From the NCBI RefSeq assembly GCF_035222275.1, contig NW_026946359.1, forward strand, positions 6,076,001 to 6,140,000: 64,000 nt of DNA, in the 5' to 3' direction. The stretch comes from Podospora bellae-mahoneyi (taxonomy: Eukaryota; Ascomycota; Sordariomycetes; Sordariales; Podosporaceae). How positions within the stretch are numbered: position 1 is the first letter of the stretch; every line of letters begins with the position of its first letter. The notes under the pieces were generated by a model that worked only from the letters and a program-made list of their open reading frames with translations, was not told the DNA's origin and searched no databases. Position numbers and translations under genes: made by a program. Positions 23,681 through 36,962 of this stretch are shown piece after piece.

Positions 23681-25881
23681 TTTAATGACTAACAGAAACG
23701 TTCCTTGTATCGGAGCCAACTGATTTGAGGCAAGCAGAGAGCGGTATCCGTTTTCGTCCCTCTCTTTCGGTATATGTAATGGCGCAATTCTGTCGATCTT
23801 TCGAGGAAACAAGCGGGATTTTCGCGTGAGGAAAGATGGATCTTGAAACGAAGTCAAGGGCAAGATGGGAGTGACCTGAGTTGGTGTAGCTCTTCTGACC
23901 AGCTGTCAACTGTCTCGGCACAACAGCCAGCCCTCCGCCTAGCACTGTGGTTGATAGTGAGGCATTGTGTGCCAGCACCCCTTCCACAACGATCTCTTCA
24001 CGGGTGGCTGCATGTAAGGAATTTGGGCGAGAGTATTGCGCCCTTGGCATCACTGCACATCGCCGTGACTTGAGGTTCCCCCCAGAGTTATCTTGCCCAC
24101 TTGCTGCGTCTAGTGGCTGTGGTCTTCCCACACCATGACGAGAAATCGCAGCCACTTTGATAGAGAACAGTCAATGCGTTAAACTTGGAATCGATACAGC
24201 GGACATGCCAGAACTTGACAGGCCAACCCGATGCTGGCACGAGATACCTCTCGCATGGCTGGCAAGCAGAGCCTACCACGTTGAGACAGGAGGTAAGCAG
24301 GGATCGATGTCCACGACTGGGGGAGACGTCCTTGGTTGATCCGCCATTCAACAGTTTGGTGACAAAGCCGAGGATCAAAAGCTGGGATATGGGACTGTAC
24401 AAGGGCTCAATGAACTGGAAACCAGGCTCGAGCTCCAAAACAGCCCTTGTGGGTGTGGTGAACTCGTGGCAGATTAGCGAGATGCCGCTTGCTCTCCCAA
24501 TGGGTGTGTATTCTGGGACACGGGACATAGGGGTGATCGGGTTGAGATCAGATGTATCGCCCCGCTCGTAGTACTGGCTAGACGCCTGGCTGGCGGCAAG
24601 AGAGTGTTCGACGACTGGAGCCAATTTTGGTCCTCAGAACCATACCCAAAGGATCTGTGGTACCCTTGACGTCGTAGATAGGATTGGGGCCCAGAGCGCA
24701 GAGAAAAAACTGTCGAGCTGACCTGACCTTTGAGGGACACGCCCCTGTAAACTCCCTTGTGTCTGACTGCCACAAAAATGTTCAGTTTCAGGCGCCCAGG
24801 ACGTATCTGATGAAGCATTTGCATTCTGTTTCCAGCGGGGAGTGCACTATGCATAAATCTCGTTTGAGGGCACTGACCCTCACCTGTGTGAGAAACGGCT
24901 GTGAGGGAGGTCGATCAGTGAACCAAGCAAGTACTCCTGTCCAAATCGGGATAGCCACACAGACCTTCTGTCGTCGGTCCGGGCCCTCGGGTTGATCTTG
25001 GCATAGAACCGGATGAACAAGCGCCAACAACCACCCCATGTCTTCAGATTTCAGTTCCTGAACCACAGTATTGTCTGTGTCGGTAGAGCAGTGGCGCAAG
25101 TCATTCTTGGCCAGAGTGGTGTTGATGTGGTGTTGATGTGGTGTTGATGTGGTGTTGATGTGGTGTTGATGTGGTGATGTTGCCGCCGGGGAATGCGTCA
25201 AGACAGACAAGCGATTCCCAGCAAGGCATCGGTACCACTGCCGACCACAACAATCAGATGTCATTGTGTACACCACTTGTAGAGTCCTCACTGGAGGTGA
25301 TGTTGTAGGTGACAAGGTAGCCGGGACGCTGAGATAAACGGAGAGCAAAACCGCATCTTCTCCCCGATTGAAAAGACGGGAGTGAGTTTTGCTTGCGTAG
25401 GTGTTGTTTCGGGATGCAGGGGGGTGCTTGTTTTGCATATCTGCGGAAGGAAGCCACCGAACGCCCAGCACACCGTGCCCGTGGAAAACGATGCGGATGA
25501 CACGCCGTCCAGCTAGATTGCTCCCACCAGATTCCCCGCAACCGGGTCCTTCCATACGTGTGGCTTAGTGGCACTTTTCATCATGCAGATGAATCCCAAG
25601 ACGGTGTGCAGCTTACACAACAAGTTATGCGATCTTGTGTGTCCACATAGGAAAGCCACTCGGCTTTATATACAGGAATTTGTAGTCTAATCGTCGAACG
25701 ACAGACAGTTAGCAATGAAGACACGCTTTAACCGCTCAGAGCTCTGTTGGAGAACGTTACCATGACCATCTCGAAGATAACTTTTGGCGCCACCATAACT
25801 CATCAAGGAAATTATGTGGTTGGTGCCAAAAAAGAAAGGTGAAGGGTCCTCGGGGAGGACAGACGCGTGAAGTTGGGACAT
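23681..25881 (-). pseudogene. Possible decayed minus-strand gene, unidentified
   Basis: Minus-strand frames at 25881-25687 (64 codons), 25555-24788 (255 codons) and 24624-24088 (178 codons) read more like protein than the flanking DNA. Around 24630 the reading switches frame without a splice signal, and a stop interrupts the reading near 25510. An 11 bp tandem repeat sits inside the 255-codon frame. I recognise no domain. It could be a decayed gene or just chance open frames in GC-balanced DNA; treat as a weak call. Confidence 0.2.
25116..25178. repeat. 11 bp tandem repeat, five full copies
   Basis: The unit GTGGTGTTGAT is repeated exactly five times from 25116 to 25170, with a partial sixth copy. 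The period is not a multiple of three, which argues against selection for a constant peptide repeat. Confidence 0.95.
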
Positions 25882-26489
25882 TGCTGTGGGTTCACGGGAG
25901 TTAAAAAGATCCGATCCGATGACGCCTCCTCAGCTCAAGAAAATCCATGAGTGAAGTGTGTTGAACATCAGGCCAGGCGTAGTAGCTCTGGGAAGGAATA
26001 CCGCAGGATGGTAGGCAGTGGTTCACCTGAACTTTCCAGCTGTGAACTGAACACGTGGGGTTCGATGGTGGCTTGGAAGCATTGACGATATGAAGTTAGC
26101 TAGAAAAGACAATCGCATCCCATGATGTGAGTGTTGTGTATGGTCTGTTCCAGAGGACGCGCACGAGAGAGGCACATCTCGAACAACCTGTCTGACGAAG
26201 AATCGGAGATGGGAGGTTGCCTGTCAGCGGCTACAGGTCGTTCCGCAGAACGCGACCCTGGCTTGGCACCGGGTTCCTGAGCCCCACACCCCGCAATGCC
26301 AAGCTGTCAGCCAGCCACAGGATCCACCAGTGGTTCTGAGCTTCAGCCTCATCAAACGGACCAATCCCAGCCCTGCAGTCCACCACCTTCAGGCAACCAA
26401 CCAACCGCGACTTCAACATCGACATTTCTGGCATGTTGTTGAGTGAGTGAAGACGACCAACCTCTTCTTCTATCTACTCTCTGGAAACG
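25882..26489. other. Upstream region of the SNF2 gene
   Basis: About 600 bp with no supported gene. It should hold the promoter and 5' leader of the SNF2-family gene that starts at 26490. Confidence 0.4.
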
Positions 26490-29400
26490 ATGAGTGCCGC
26501 GTTTCTGGATAAGTTTATTCCAGCAGGATGCCTTGTCCTTCAAGAAAGACTGCGTCCGGTGTGTCCGAAGGAACTCCAGGTCCAGGATGAATGGCTTCAC
26601 TTCCGCTCAACTCCAACCGACGATAAGCCTGAGGATCATAGCTATCTCGAATCGCTGTCACGAGACACATTGATCACTTCAATAAGAGGACTGTCGAAAG
26701 TGACAATAGACTGCCGGCGTCTGCTTCGCTATGGCTGGATTCACCTGACCTACAACCACGGCTGTGGTGTTGTTCGAGTTTACGTGCTACCTGACGACGT
26801 GGACAACGTGACCATTCCAAGGGCTAGCTCCATCTTGAAGAAAGATCGACAAAGTTTGCTAAGTCAGTTGGACTATTCGACGGCAGCCTGGCATGGACGG
26901 CCTACTTGTTTCTTTGTTCCAACCACCACCCATCCTCCCATGTTTGAGACCGCAGCGTCAAATGCAGAACTGTACCCACCGAACCAGGAACAGTCCCTTC
27001 TCGGGATCTTCAGTAGGATTCCACCCCCAGATCCAAGGCCTGAACAAGTCGAAGATGCCGATGTGTACGACGCTATGTGCTCCCTCCTCGACAGCGATGT
27101 TCCCGGCCTGAGGACTACCCTCTATCCATATCAACGACGATCTGCTGCCCTAATGCTTCAGCGGGAGACACGATCACAACCAGTATTGGACCCACGACTG
27201 GTCAAAGTTGTCGATCAGTTTGGAAAGTCTTGGTACTACGATGGAGTGACTGGCTCCGCCTATCGTGGGCCACGGTACTATGACCGCCCACTTGGAGGAA
27301 TCCTTGCTGAAGAGATGGGTTCTGGGAAAACACTGATATGTCTGTCTCTCATTCTTGCTACCAAACATATCCCGACCCGAACGCCAGAAATCTTTCACTC
27401 AGAGGCGTCGCCGGTTCGACCAACAGTGGGCAGCATGATGGATATGGCTGCAGCTTGCATCACAAAACATTCTATTCCCTGGAAACACCTCCTTGGGAGT
27501 GACTCATCAAGCGGGCTTCAGTTTGCAACCTGTTCTGCTGCTGTTAGACGGAACCCAGGATTCTACCAACTCCCTCCCCAGGGTGGACCTCGGTCAGCAC
27601 GCCAAAGGTATTCGACCGATACCTCCATGCGGAAAATCTTCCACAGCAGTGTGTCGCTTGTTCTTGTTCCTCTCAATCTATTACAACAATGGAGGCAAGA
27701 AATAGCCAAACACACCGTGGGACTTCGGGTCATTGTGTGGTCTTCTAGCGAGAACCAGCCTTTGCCCTCTCTTGAAGAGATACTGGACAGCGACATTTTG
27801 CTGCTGTCCACCACGCAGTTTGAGAACTTGCGGAAGACGGAAAAAGCGGCTTCTGCGCTCAGTATTTTAAAACAGTTGCATTTCAAGCGCTGTATAGTTG
27901 ATGAAGGTCACACCTTGGGTGGCGCGACAAACTTCAACAAGCGAAACATGCAGCTCATCATCGACGAGCTGCAAATTACAGCAAAATGGATTGCTACGGG
28001 CACGCCTTCGAAGGGACTGTATGGTCTTGATGCTTCTTCTGACACAGCCAACGGGAGCCGGGATCAATCTCTCGAGAAGATCGACCTGGAGCGGATTGGT
28101 TCATTGGCGACGTTTTACTTGAAGATGCGACCTTGGGCGAACCAGTCGTCCGAGACCGGCGATACACCTGCTCAATGGGCTCATTATGTTACTGCGCGCT
28201 GGCCGGGCTTGATTGCCACAGTGAACAACTGCCTCAAGACTACGCTTGATTCGTTGATAATCCGGCATCCGTTATATGAGCTCGGGAACGTCCTTCCGGT
28301 GGTTGACAAGAAGGTTGTATTTTTGGAGGGCTCTTATCAGGACAGGCTGACACTCAACCTGTTCTCCATGATGATCATCTTCAACGCCGTGCAGTCAGAG
28401 AGAACTGATCAGGATTACTTCTTTCACCCCCGACAGCGAAAGGCTCTATTGGAGCTTGTTGGCAACTTGAGACAGGCAAGTTTCTTTGGCGGCTCATTCT
28501 TCTCGCCGGCGCAAATCAGCAAGTCGATAGAGACCGCAGAGGAGTTTTTGAAGGAAGGCAAAGTACAGGTCAGTGCCGAGGATCGTGCTTTGCTTGGTGA
28601 GGCTATCAGCTTTGGTAGATTGGCACTCGGAAACACCATCAAGGAATGCGCAAATCGGTTTCGGGACCTCCCCATTTATGTCCAGGACTTTCCGTTTGCT
28701 GCAGGTCGGGAGTGGTCCCTCGATGACGAGGAGGGTGATCCAGTCTGTACGGCTTCTGGAATGATACTAGAGCTACAAAGGTTTCTTCAGCCATTGTTGG
28801 ATGCACCGACAGCTCTCCAGATGATGTTTGCGAATGGACGTCTGGCACTGCGTGGCCAGGAAGCAAGGACAAAGTTGATCGAAGCTCAGATCCCAGCCGC
28901 TTCGACACCGAACAAAGTCCTTGCCGGCAATACGGAACTGGGCCAAGATAGCAGTAGCCCCGTCAAACGGCGCGCTACAATATTGGGGAGAAACGTCCAG
29001 ATGCAGCAAGCGCCTTCACTTCCAACAGCAGAGGTCAAGGGGACAGAAATTGCTGCACCGCTTGCGAAGACTCGGCTCATCTCAACCGCCTCCGCAAAAC
29101 TGTCATACCTCATCGACCAGGTGATCAAGTACCAAGAGCATGAACAAATCATCATTTTCTACGAGAATGACAATGTGGCTTACTATCTCGCAGGCGTTCT
29201 GGAAATTGTAGGTCTGCCAACATTCATCAAACTAAAAGGCGTTCTACTGACCCAAATACCCACCACAGCTTCAAGTCCAACACCTCATTTACGCGAGAGG
29301 TTTGAGTCCACAACGACGCGCAGACTATGTTGCAACATTTAACCAAAGCTCCAAGTTCAGAGTCTTACTCATGGACATCACCCAAGCAGCTTTCGGTCTG

Positions 29401-29970
29401 GACATGAAGTCCGCTTCCAGAATCTACTTCATCAATCCGGTTCTTAACCCGCAAGTCGAGGCCCAAGCCATTGGTCGAGCACGACGTATCAGCCAGCAGA
29501 AACCCGTCACAGTTGAAACGTTGGTTCTCAAAGACAGTGTGGAGGAAGTTATTGTTCGACGCCGCAAAGAGATGACACAAGCAGAGCAAAGAAAGTGCAA
29601 GTCTATTCTAGACGACAAGCCCATTTATGAATGGATCCTGAATGCCAAGATCTCTCCGTTGCCGGGAGGTGATGGCCAGCCGATTGGAGGACCGGATCAA
29701 ATGGCGAGGCTGCAAGAGCCGCAATTCTTGTTCGGGAGAGGTTCCGGGAGGGAACTGAACCACCCTGATGAAGACATTGTCAAGGCAGATGATGCTGTGG
29801 TGCCAAAGAAGATGGATGCCCCGATCTATAACGGGGTCAATGGGGGTCTGAAGAGAAAGATGATGCCGGTCCAACCGGCGACGGTTTTTGAGACTTCCAA
29901 TGGCGTTGAGCTGCCGAAGAAGAAAGTTCGGGTGGCATTTGTCGGGCTGGACGGTGGTGAAAAGACTTGA
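26490..29970 (+). CDS. SNF2-family (Rad5/HLTF-like) DNA-dependent ATPase
   Basis: Two exons, 26490-29207 and 29269-29970, with a GTAGGT donor and CACAG acceptor, join in phase to 1,139 residues. Motif I (EEMGSGKT) is near residue 274 and motif II (DEGH) near 470, the form seen in Rad5/HLTF-type enzymes. Motif III (ATGTPSKG) lies near 507. The helicase C domain (from about 855) ends with motif VI QAIGRARR near 971. The 100-150 residues between motifs I and Ia/II include a Ser-rich insertion. No Cys/His RING finger is visible between the two lobes, so the ubiquitin-ligase part of true Rad5 is absent. The C-terminal tail contains a basic, KRK-like possible nuclear signal. It is likely a nuclear chromatin or DNA-repair translocase; the precise role is not inferable. 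Spliced exon 2 replaces a short out-of-frame read-through tail. Confidence 0.92.
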
Positions 29971-32706
29971 TCTCTCAGCTGCCTGCTTATGTTTTCGCGT
30001 TGCTGCCATCTCTGTGAACCGCAGGACTCACTTCGTCTAGACGAACCTGGGTCTGTCAAAGAGCCGAAGAAGGCTTTCCAGGTTCTTTCCAATAAAGCTC
30101 AGGCCTAGTAGCTAAGCTAAAAAGCCACACATGGGCCAGTACAGCGGCTGGCCGTCCAATCAACACATAACCAGCAGCGCCTCGGAGGCATCATGCACCG
30201 TGGCTAAGCAATATGCGCCAACAAAGAGCGAGGTCAGAGAATCATCAGTTCAGCCATGTTGATGGGATTAAAGGGACATCTTGGTATGGGTAGGGCCGAA
30301 CTTTTTTCAGCCTAGTTCGTGGAGCACACCCCCAACTTGGAGAGGCATCATGCGGTCTTGGATTGGGAGTCGCCGCGGCATGACACCAAACCTATGACTT
30401 CGGTATTCAGAAGAAGCTTACTTCTCGTGTAACCCCTCGGGCATCGTTCCACTGGGGCGAGGGAGCTTCCTTTTTGAGCTTTGTCAGGTGGACCAAAGAC
30501 TTGTAAGACTACAGAACCAATGGTACACAACCCCAGGTTTTCCGCTACGCAAATGTTATGACACTCGAGGTATACACAAAGCCCCACGAGATGGAGGTGC
30601 AGAGTACCATCTAAGGTGTGCATTCATTCCCGTCCCCGGCACCGTCAGGTCCCGTCACCGCTTCTGGGGTTGCAGTTGATGATGATGGTTGTGGTCTACC
30701 CAGTTGCATGTGCGCGGGAAAGATATGTATCTTCGCTGGGGGCCAGGCCGGTGGCGATTCACAGTAGCCATCAGAGTCGCCCAGTTGCTGAGAGATAGGC
30801 GTTTATGCCATTTGCTCGTGAGCACCTCCAGATTGCCCATGTTTAGGTTCAGCCTTTCAGCCACAACCAAGTTGCCACATCCATCCCGTCACCGCTGTCG
30901 CTTTGTCGCCAAGTTGGTTCAAGATCGCAGAATTGGCCCCGTAGATCGACACATGCATTAGTGTAGTGAATACGAAGTGTGTGTGGGCGCCTGCCGAGTC
31001 TCGAGTCTTTCCCCAACCTCTTGTTTGTTGCGCGCAAACAGCATTTCCCGTTACAATTTGTAAATTTGTTTTTTTTTTGGGGCCCGTCGAAAAGGTCCCA
31101 AACCTGATTCTTGTGCATCCACGTTTTCGTGGTGGACCCCACCATCAAGCCCATTAACCAGCCCCTCCTTTGGTGGGTGGATTGGTTTGATGGTGAGAGC
31201 CACGTTTGGGAAGGCTTCGCAACTGGCACGGATGCCGTTTCTCCAGGTAAAGTTTGTTCAGGAATCTAAAGAAGGGCTAGAAATAGCTGTGCTATTCGAA
31301 ACAAGTCAACAAACAACCTTAAACCCCCCCTGGCGAGTTGCCGGACACCAAGCTCGATCTGGCGAGTTCGAGTGGAGATCCCCCGTACAGCGCATCGCAA
31401 CCATCCCATCTCACCGTGCAGTAGTAGCACTTGCTTGCATCGCGGCGCTAGACACAACAGACAACACAGGGCCCTATTGTCATCTCATCACCACATCCGC
31501 TGACAGCAGCATTGCGGCGACACAAGGGGCAAAGAAGCAGCCAAGTTGAATTCAGCCGCCCCAGGGTCGGGGTGCTGCAAGTGTGGGTAGTGCCTACCAA
31601 CCACATGCCCCCCAAATACCGGGCATACCCCATTATCCAAGATCGGGGCAGGAGCATAAGGCTCATGATGACCCCGCCGGTCCAGTAACGCAGCAAGAAT
31701 GAGATGCATGTGGACTGTGGACAGATTGTTTCGCATCGCGTGGTGTGCGTGGGAACCAAGCAATCAACACCACCCTTCCCGAGCCGAGCCAGCAAGCAAG
31801 GACACAAGCGAGGACAAGCATCTCAGGCAAGGTCGGTATTTGGTTTTTATGAACCCGTATTCCCACTACCTTTCTTCTCGCGCTCCTTTTGTGGTTCCAA
31901 ACGGTTTGTGTCCTCCCTTGTCCCTCCAACGACCCGGATATTTTAATCGAGATCGCACAACGGGAAAAAGAGAAAACTGCCGACGCTTCCATGGTGGTGG
32001 TGCAAAAGCCGCGCATGACAACAGAAACTCGGTACCTTGTCCATTCACATTCGACGACCCGGCGACACAAGAAGCTGGACTTGACTCGCCTGCCTGCCTA
32101 CCTGACTGACTGACTGGCTGACTGACTGACTGACTGACTGACTGACTGACACCCACGCGACCGAGCGATTGCGCAAACCAGGCACAAAAACCGTCTCTGA
32201 TTCATCATCATTATTCTAACCCAACCTGTTGGATGCATGAACGGCTCCGGTGACTGACCGACATTGTTGAAGAGGCGGGTAAGGGGGGAAGAAAGTTTGG
32301 AGACAACACGAAAAAGGAGGGGCGGGAAAGAAGCGGGGTGGTGGGTTTTGTGGAAGAGGCAGGAAACATCTTCAACTCGGGATATACTATTCCTCGGCCG
32401 TCGACCTCTCTTCTTTGCGCGCGCGCGCTTCCATCTTTGACGCCAGCCTGGGGCGTGATATACGAAAACACGAAACTGCGGCTGAATAGGATCGGGTTCT
32501 CTCTCTCTCTTTGTTGGGCCCGGACCGACAACTCTGTGTTGTGGCGTTTAGTCCGTGTGCATATCCAACGGTCCGATCAAGAGTGCGAATAGGGGGACAA
32601 TAAGGTACTGATCAACAGTATCGAGACCGACGATCTCAACAACAGGGCAAACCCATGATACGCCCATGACACTCGTTTGAGTTCCAATCTCATAATCGTT
32701 GCCAAT
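29971..32706. other. 2.7 kb intergenic region without a supported gene
   Basis: Lies between the SNF2 gene and the F-box-like gene, both on plus. Many short frames on both strands, none with a domain. The right third contains a (TGAC)n microsatellite and CT-rich sequence consistent with a long promoter and 5'UTR for the gene at 32707. Confidence 0.4.
32103..32150. repeat. (TGAC)n microsatellite
   Basis: Twelve tandem TGAC units with one TGGC variant, about 560 bp upstream of the F-box-like gene. Confidence 0.95.
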
Positions 32707-35700
32707 ATGAACGGCAATGATACACCAAAATCACGACCGCGGTCATCGTCGATATCTTCGATAAAGTCTTGGTCGCCGTTCAGGAAAAGACGCAATAGTG
32801 AAAGCGTGGCTCCGGTTATCGTTCAGGATGTCGAAAAGAAACCCAGTGCCGGGACAGGCAGCCGCAGGAGCTCCTTTTCCCTTTCCCGGGGCTCCTTTTC
32901 GCTGTCCCGAAGCAATACTGCCGAAAAGACCATAGTCACGACGACCATGGCGAAACGACAAGAGCTGGCCGAGCTTTCGAAGACGCTGACGAATTCATAT
33001 GGGTTTTCGACGCCCGAGACCAAGACCGGGAATGGGAGTGCACGTCCTGAGATGGCAGCGGGTACCAGCGCGGGCGCTGCAGCTGCTAAGAATAACAACC
33101 GCAGGTCAGGAACTTCTCGGTGAGTGCGGGTTTCTTCTTGCTGTTGTTTTCTGTCGCTTTCAGCCCATCAGCTTCCATTTCGTATCAGCCGGTCATTATC
33201 TCCCCCCTACGCAAAGTTGCAAGCGATATCACTCGGCGATGTGGCGTCTGGCGGACGTTGTGGAACATGCAATCGTTTTATGGAAGAAACAATAGGGAAA
33301 ACCTCCGTTGGGCATGGTGTCATCATTCCTCTCGGCACTCGGAAGTCCCCTGTCGCTGGGCCTGGGGGCTAGTGCCCCACGCTGGACTTCCAGGCTTGGG
33401 CGAAACCCCAAGCCGGCAGGTCGGCAGCCTACTTCAAAAGTATTTTTACCTTCTTTGTTGCTCTTTGCTTGTTTCACAAGCCCATTGAGCCTTGCATGTT
33501 CTATTGGCTTTTTTGCTCGGTTTGCTGTCAAGGCTGGCTTGGTGGCACACCCCCTTTTCATCTGCTATCCAGCGATTCGAGCACTGATGCCGCAGCAGCG
33601 CGCAATTTCCACCATCTGGCTAGTGGCGCCATGTCGAGCCTCTGAGTGCCCAGACACAATCCCACCCCAAAAGTTCAAAGCGGTTAGCGCTTGGCAGGGT
33701 CCTCAGCAAGCGCTGAAGCTGACCGTCTTTCCTGACTTCTCGATTCGGAATGCAGCGCTCTTGGTTCTTGGTTCTTGGTTCTTGGTTCTTGGTTCTTGGT
33801 TCTTGGAGCCTTGGATGTGGTGGTGATGGTGGGATGGATTTGGAAGCACATGCAGGAACCGCTGGGCCATCAAAGCCGCGCTTCTCCTCTTTGTACCCCC
33901 AGACAGCCAGACAGGTGTTGGATCTGTTGATCCCACGCTTCTCTTGTTTCTTTCTTTGACCGTTCCCAACGCCTGTCATATCCTTATTTGTCCGCGATCT
34001 GCATGGTTATCCTTCCCAAGTGTTCATTTTAAACGCGCGACTTGGCCCACCACCAGCCTTGCCTGTGGCCTTCTTGGCTGATTTCCCCTTTCTTCGCTTG
34101 CACTTTCGTTGAATATTATAAGAGATCATTGTTGTGCCGATTATTAACTCCTGTAGACCTCCGCCTTCTTTTTACAACAGACCCTACAATCAGCGAATCG
34201 TTTCGATTACGCCCGTCTCCTCCCAGCGGCCCTCCCACCGGTCTTTTCACAGCTCCCCGGACATTCTCACGCAGGCGGATAAGTCGGATGAGAGGGACAG
34301 AAGAGACAAGGAGGACAAGCCAGAGGATGATGATATTCGACTGAAACCACCTGCTCCGCGAGTCAAGCCAACAGTGGTCAACACGCCTTTACCACCTCTT
34401 TCTCAGCCCAAGCAGTCTGATATTCGTCCGATGACGACAGCCGCCCCGATATCGCCAAGTCGACCGTGGGCAGGAGGGATGCCCTTGGCAATGTATCCGC
34501 CAAACGACCAGGAGTTCGTTCTGAGGACGCAGAGAGCAAGTGCAAGGATACAGGAAATTACCAATGGAAACGGGAAGCCCGAGGTCGGGGCCTGTATTAG
34601 CGGCTCGCCCACGGATGGCGTACCCACGACCCACAAACCGACAGTCCAGCTTGGTGGCAACACCAGCTCAGCTTTGAATGGTACGGCGGAACGATCGGGG
34701 TGGTATGATCGACCAAGACGCCTGTCCAACAACAGCGAGGCCAGCAGCACGGTAGCCAGCAGTGCTGTTTTTGACGGTGAGAGTTTTGATGGACGGATAC
34801 GTACCATGTCGATGAGCAGCAGTCATACGAGCGTCGATTCTTATCCGATCGGAGGTCCACAGTCACCAGCAGCTCAGCCAAGATGGCAGACACCGTCAAA
34901 CACGCCGCTCATCATGGGAGCTGGAAACGCTGCGGGGCCATGCGCACAGTCCTACCCGTGGCAAAAACCAGCACCAATCAAGCAGTATCGAAAGAAGGCA
35001 CAGGGAGAGCTATTTGCGGCATTGCCGGGCGAAGTGTTGGAGCTGATGCTGGAAGAGTTGCGCAAGCTGCATCTTGGCCAGGGCCGGAATAGTTGTGCTA
35101 CTTGCTGGATGCGCGATTGCTGCTCGGTTGCCCTCAGCGCTCGCAAGTGTCTCAAGTATGCTCGGGAGGCCTTGTATGGGCACATTCACATTGTGGGACA
35201 TGAGGGCCCGGCCATCAAGAAGCGGACAAAGACGACGTACGGGTCGAGATTGATCTTGCTGAGGCGGACTCTGAGGTCAAACGCTCAGATTGCGGTGATT
35301 GTTCGGTCGCTGAAGCCACCTGCATTGCCTCAGGGGGTTGGGTTGACAGAGTACAATGATTTGGTTGCGTCGGTGATCATGGCATGTCCCAGCCTGGAGC
35401 GGCTTATTGGATATTACCCGACCTTCAACCACTCTTTCCAGAGGATATTCCAGGCACTCTCCACGCGGCCCAAGCTGAAGGAGATGAGCTGGATTTTGGA
35501 ACCGTCACCGTCACAACAACAGCAGCGGTCAAGACCGGGCGGTCCAAATAGCCATTGGGGCCCGGTAGATCTCACACGGCAGGAAGCCCAGGGATTCTTG
35601 GATTTCAACGTGAATTGGAAACACCTCACCACACTGGTAATTCACTGCCATCTCGGTGCCACGCTCAGCCCACCCAACCTCCTAGACCGCACCGTTAGAT

Positions 35701-36962
35701 CTCTTCCAGCCCTCCAGAACCTGTATCTCTCTCACCTGCCACACTCAGCGTTCAATGACAGTTCTCTTCTGGCCCTCCCTCCACTGAAGACACTATCGTT
35801 GGCTCATTGCACAGGCGTAACCACCAACGGCCTCTCTGCCCTTGCAACTCGACGCAACAGCAATTCCCTCCACACGCTCACCCTCATTCACATGAACATC
35901 GAATCTCTCCCCGCCATCGCCCGACTATTCTCGTATCTTTACTGCCTCGAAACCTTCAACATTGTTCAGACAATCACCCCTGCGATACCACCGGACGAGT
36001 TCATCATGCTCTTTCCGTATCTCGCGTGCCGGACCCTCAAACGACTGCACTGGGACATTCCATACCTACCAACACAGTCCACACCCTCGGATACCATCCT
36101 CGCAAAGTCCATCAGCGCAGGGGGCTTCCCCGCCCTCCGCTACCTCTGCGCGCCGAACGACCCGGAAGGGATCTTCCAGGCCGTCTGCCAGCCGAGAGAA
36201 AAGGTCGATTTGGCAGGCGACCGCTTCCGCGGACGAGCCCACAGTTACGGGCACGCACACGCCAACAGCACTTCCTCTCGCCGTCCCAGCTCATCCCAAG
36301 CCTGGCAGGGTTTTGGCTCGGGCCACCACCGCAACTCGTCCACCGCCTCGTCGCAGCGGTCCGGCAGCGCGCTGGGGTTCTGGGGGAGCAGCAACCGGTC
36401 TCGGAGCGGGAGCCGGTCGGGCAGCAGAGGTGGAAACACCCCACCGCCGGTCAGCCCGCTCTTCCCGCCGCCGGACGCGCTGGACATGATGGCGCGGGAT
36501 AATAGCGATTTGCACCAGGCGAGGATGGCGGCGCAGGCGAGGATCGACCAGGCGAAGAAGTATCCGAGGTTTTTCATTCAGGTTTTCGACGAGGGGGGCA
36601 CCATGAGGGAGAAGTATGGAGTCGGGGCGTTTGTCGGGACGGTGGGGAGCAAGGTTAGGTATGTGCTGACTCCGAATGAGGGGTTGGGACAGACGGACGA
36701 GGGAGGGGGGTTGGTGACGGTGGAGGATATGATTAGGGATGATGGGGGGGAAGCGTTGGTTTTGGGGGGAGGGGAGGGGGATGGGGGAAGCAAGAAGAAG
36801 AAGGGTGCTGGGGTTGGGGAACGGGAAGGGGGGGAGAAGAGGACTAGGGAGGGATGTACGGGACGGTGGAATACGTATTCGGGCATGGTGGTTGATAAGA
36901 AGGACAAGGAACGGTGGTGGCATCAGGAGCGGGGGAGGTGGAGGCAGGCGGTCCCTTCCTGA
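32707..36962 (+). CDS. F-box-like / leucine-rich-repeat-like fungal protein
   Basis: Proposed as two exons, 32707-33119 and 34157-36962, giving 1,072 residues. The GTGAGT donor at 33120 and the CCTGTAG acceptor at 34155-34156 keep frame (phase 2), with a TTAAC branch point just before the acceptor. A second phase-compatible acceptor lies at 34180. The intron would be 1,037 bp, long for a fungus, so two separate genes remain possible. The N-terminus is Ser/Arg-rich (SRPRSSSISSIKSWSPFRKR). An F-box-like segment LPGEVLELMLEELRKL is near residue 425, followed by a Cys-rich CATCWMRDCC and leucine-rich stretches around 610-740. A Gly/Ser/Arg-rich linker and a Gly-rich C-terminal part follow. If the F-box is real, the protein would be a substrate adaptor for SCF ubiquitin ligases; that is an inference. 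Confidence 0.7.
33761..33806. repeat. 7 bp tandem repeat in the putative intron
   Basis: The unit TTGGTTC is repeated about 6.6 times without error. It lies inside the proposed 1 kb intron of the F-box-like gene. Confidence 0.95.

Noticed and set aside
25116-25178. Regular short repeats that might suggest a CRISPR-like array
   Set aside because: The 11 bp units are directly adjacent with no spacers, and the genome is eukaryotic; a simple tandem repeat.
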